From Prolixibacteraceae bacterium (GTDB lineage Bacteria; Bacteroidota; Bacteroidia; Bacteroidales; Prolixibacteraceae), in assembly GCA_947475715.1 (NCBI GenBank), contig CANJNY010000019.1, positions 1 through 54,565 on the forward strand: a stretch of DNA of 54,565 bases, given 5' to 3'. The notes under the pieces were generated by a model. It did no database searches. It was given only the letters and a program-made list of their open reading frames with translations, and was not told the DNA's origin. Below, piece after piece: positions 53,688-54,565 of this stretch. The position numbers and the translations under genes are program-made. The stretch's first letter is position 1. Each line of letters begins with the position of its first letter.

Positions 53688-54257
53688 ATGATTAGTCGAA
53701 TAGAAAAAGAAAACGCATTGAACCAAAGGGCAGTGGTGATTTGGTTAACCGGATTATCCGGATCCGGCAAAACAACTATTGCTGAAGGTATAGAACGAAT
53801 CCTGTTTAGCAAAGGTTATCATACCCAACATTTAGATGGTGATAACATTCGAAATGGATTAAACAACGATCTTGGGTTTTCAGAACAAGACCGGGAAGAA
53901 AACATCCGGCGAGTTGCAGAACTTTCGGTGCTTTTTATCAATTGCGGAATTATTTGCATTAATAGCTTTATAAGCCCAACGGCAAAGATGAGGCAAAAGG
54001 CGAAAAATATAATCGGCAGTGAGAATTATATTGAAATTTTCCTGAATGCCTCTCTCGAAGTTTGTGAAGAAAGAGATATCAAAGGTCTGTATAAGGATGC
54101 CCGAGAAGGAAAAATAAAAAACTTTACAGGCATTGATTCCTCGTATGAAATGCCTGTTCACCCGGATATCGAACTGAATACCGAAGACTTATCTGTTGCC
54201 GAAACAGTTGAGAAATGCCTCGGGCTTATCCTGCCACGAATATTAATAATTAGATGA
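53688..54257 (+). CDS. cysC: Adenylylsulfate (APS) kinase
   Basis: This 189-residue P-loop kinase has GLSGSGKTT at 22-30, DGDNIRNGLN at 50-59, DLGFSEQDREENIRRVAE at 61-78 and a late lid segment KGLYKDAREGKIKNFTGID, all diagnostic for CysC. It phosphorylates APS to PAPS, the sulfate donor. Placed in a glycan locus, it probably supplies sulfate for sugar modification. ATP sulfurylase genes (cysD/cysN) are not in the window but might follow. Four-base overlap (ATGA) with the next gene. Confidence 0.95.
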   Translation: MISRIEKENALNQRAVVIWLTGLSGSGKTTIAEGIERILFSKGYHTQHLDGDNIRNGLNNDLGFSEQDREENIRRVAELSVLFINCGIICINSFISPTAKMRQKAKNIIGSENYIEIFLNASLEVCEERDIKGLYKDAREGKIKNFTGIDSSYEMPVHPDIELNTEDLSVAETVEKCLGLILPRILIIR

Positions 54258-54565
54258 AAAAATTACGGAAATACCTGATTATATTTTGGATATCTTTTAT
54301 CTTGCTGATATTAGTAATGACAGTTACCCGTCATGTCTATACGAATGGGCCACAAATTAAGGGTACTACCAAGGAAACGATTATATTCTTGTCCTCCCTG
54401 ATCCCAAATACAATACATGGTTCCTGGAATACACACCCATTAATCATTAATAATAGGTTTAATTTAAAAAACGGGTTTAACTATTCGAAAAAACATACAT
54501 TAAGCAAAGATTATTTACTGATTTCTGTTTGGGATGATAAAATCAGTCAGTCTATTGTTAAATTG
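54254..54565 (+). CDS. Arylsulfotransferase-like protein, N-terminal part (3' truncated by the window)
   Basis: The frame opens at an ATG overlapping the cysC stop and runs 104 codons to the window edge. An N-terminal membrane helix (LIIFWISFILLILVMTV, about 8-24) is followed by GPQIKGTTKETIIFLSSL and by DYLLISVWDDKISQSIVKL, a stretch resembling the first propeller blade of ASST-type proteins (DYLLLSGYDxxxxxSVVEL). A membrane-anchored, periplasm-facing sulfotransferase-like protein is the best guess. The coupling to cysC supports a sulfation role, although classical ASST enzymes do not use PAPS. Most of the protein is outside the window. Confidence 0.55.
   Translation, partial: MKKLRKYLIIFWISFILLILVMTVTRHVYTNGPQIKGTTKETIIFLSSLIPNTIHGSWNTHPLIINNRFNLKNGFNYSKKHTLSKDYLLISVWDDKISQSIVKL

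Overview
The window is an AT-rich, densely packed surface-glycan biosynthesis region, almost certainly from a member of the Bacteroidota. The grounds are the base composition, the weak or absent Shine-Dalgarno sequences, the many FkbM-type methyltransferases, the WbqC, DUF4422 and WbsX-type genes, and a Bacteroidota-style mosaic O-antigen/exopolysaccharide layout. Nearly all genes run on the + strand with short spacers or ATGA/TAATG overlaps. No rRNA, tRNA or CRISPR was seen. Family assignments come from reading motifs by eye; no database search was run.

Layout. (1) 1-2347: the end of a CDP-3,6-dideoxyhexose pathway: a reductase tail, a CDP-paratose synthase and a CDP-tyvelose epimerase, with short tandem repeats in the spacers. 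(2) 2351-14107: a flippase stub, a GT2, a Rossmann-FkbM fusion, then a metabolic module (SDR, DmpG-type aldolase with an extra C-terminal domain, HAD phosphatase, TPP enzyme), followed by a flippase, a second GT2 related to the first, and a second TPP enzyme. This is the most interesting chemistry in the window: pyruvate-type carbon-carbon bond enzymes placed inside a glycan locus. (3) 14108-26190: a decayed GT4, a second flippase (Wzx), UDP-galactopyranose mutase with a DUF4422 glycosyltransferase, GT2s, an OafA-type acyltransferase, a Wzy-like polymerase, GT4s including a DUF1972 rhamnosyltransferase-like enzyme, and a WcaJ-like initiating phosphoglycosyl transferase. This reads as a Wzx/Wzy assembly line. 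(4) 26191-26692: a 502-bp gap that looks like a boundary between stacked loci.

(5) 26693-37951: an ABC half-transporter (MsbA/PglK type), a decayed WbsX gene, a GT4, GDP-mannose 4,6-dehydratase, a methyltransferase, then a WbqC / methyltransferase / PglD-like acyltransferase / beta-propeller / WecE transaminase group that probably makes an N-acylated 4-amino-4,6-dideoxysugar. (6) 38042-39610: a minus-strand island with a DUF616 glycosyltransferase and a wrecked acyltransferase-3 gene. (7) 39630-49468: FkbM genes (one truncated), GTs, methyltransferases, and the FdtA/FdtB pair for a dTDP-3-amino-3,6-dideoxyhexose. The segment ends in a fragment of an IS21 istB gene spliced to a near-identical second copy of the fdtB tail. 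(8) 49487-54565: FkbM and other methyltransferases, a GT4, APS kinase (cysC) and the start of a likely arylsulfotransferase, suggesting sulfation.

Taken together, the locus supplies at least five activated-sugar routes (CDP-tyvelose, UDP-Galf, GDP-4-keto-6-deoxymannose, dTDP-Fuc4N-type and dTDP-Fuc3N/Qui3N-type), more than ten glycosyltransferases, heavy O-methylation and acylation, and more than one export route. Several broken genes and one segmental duplication show that it has been rebuilt repeatedly by recombination.
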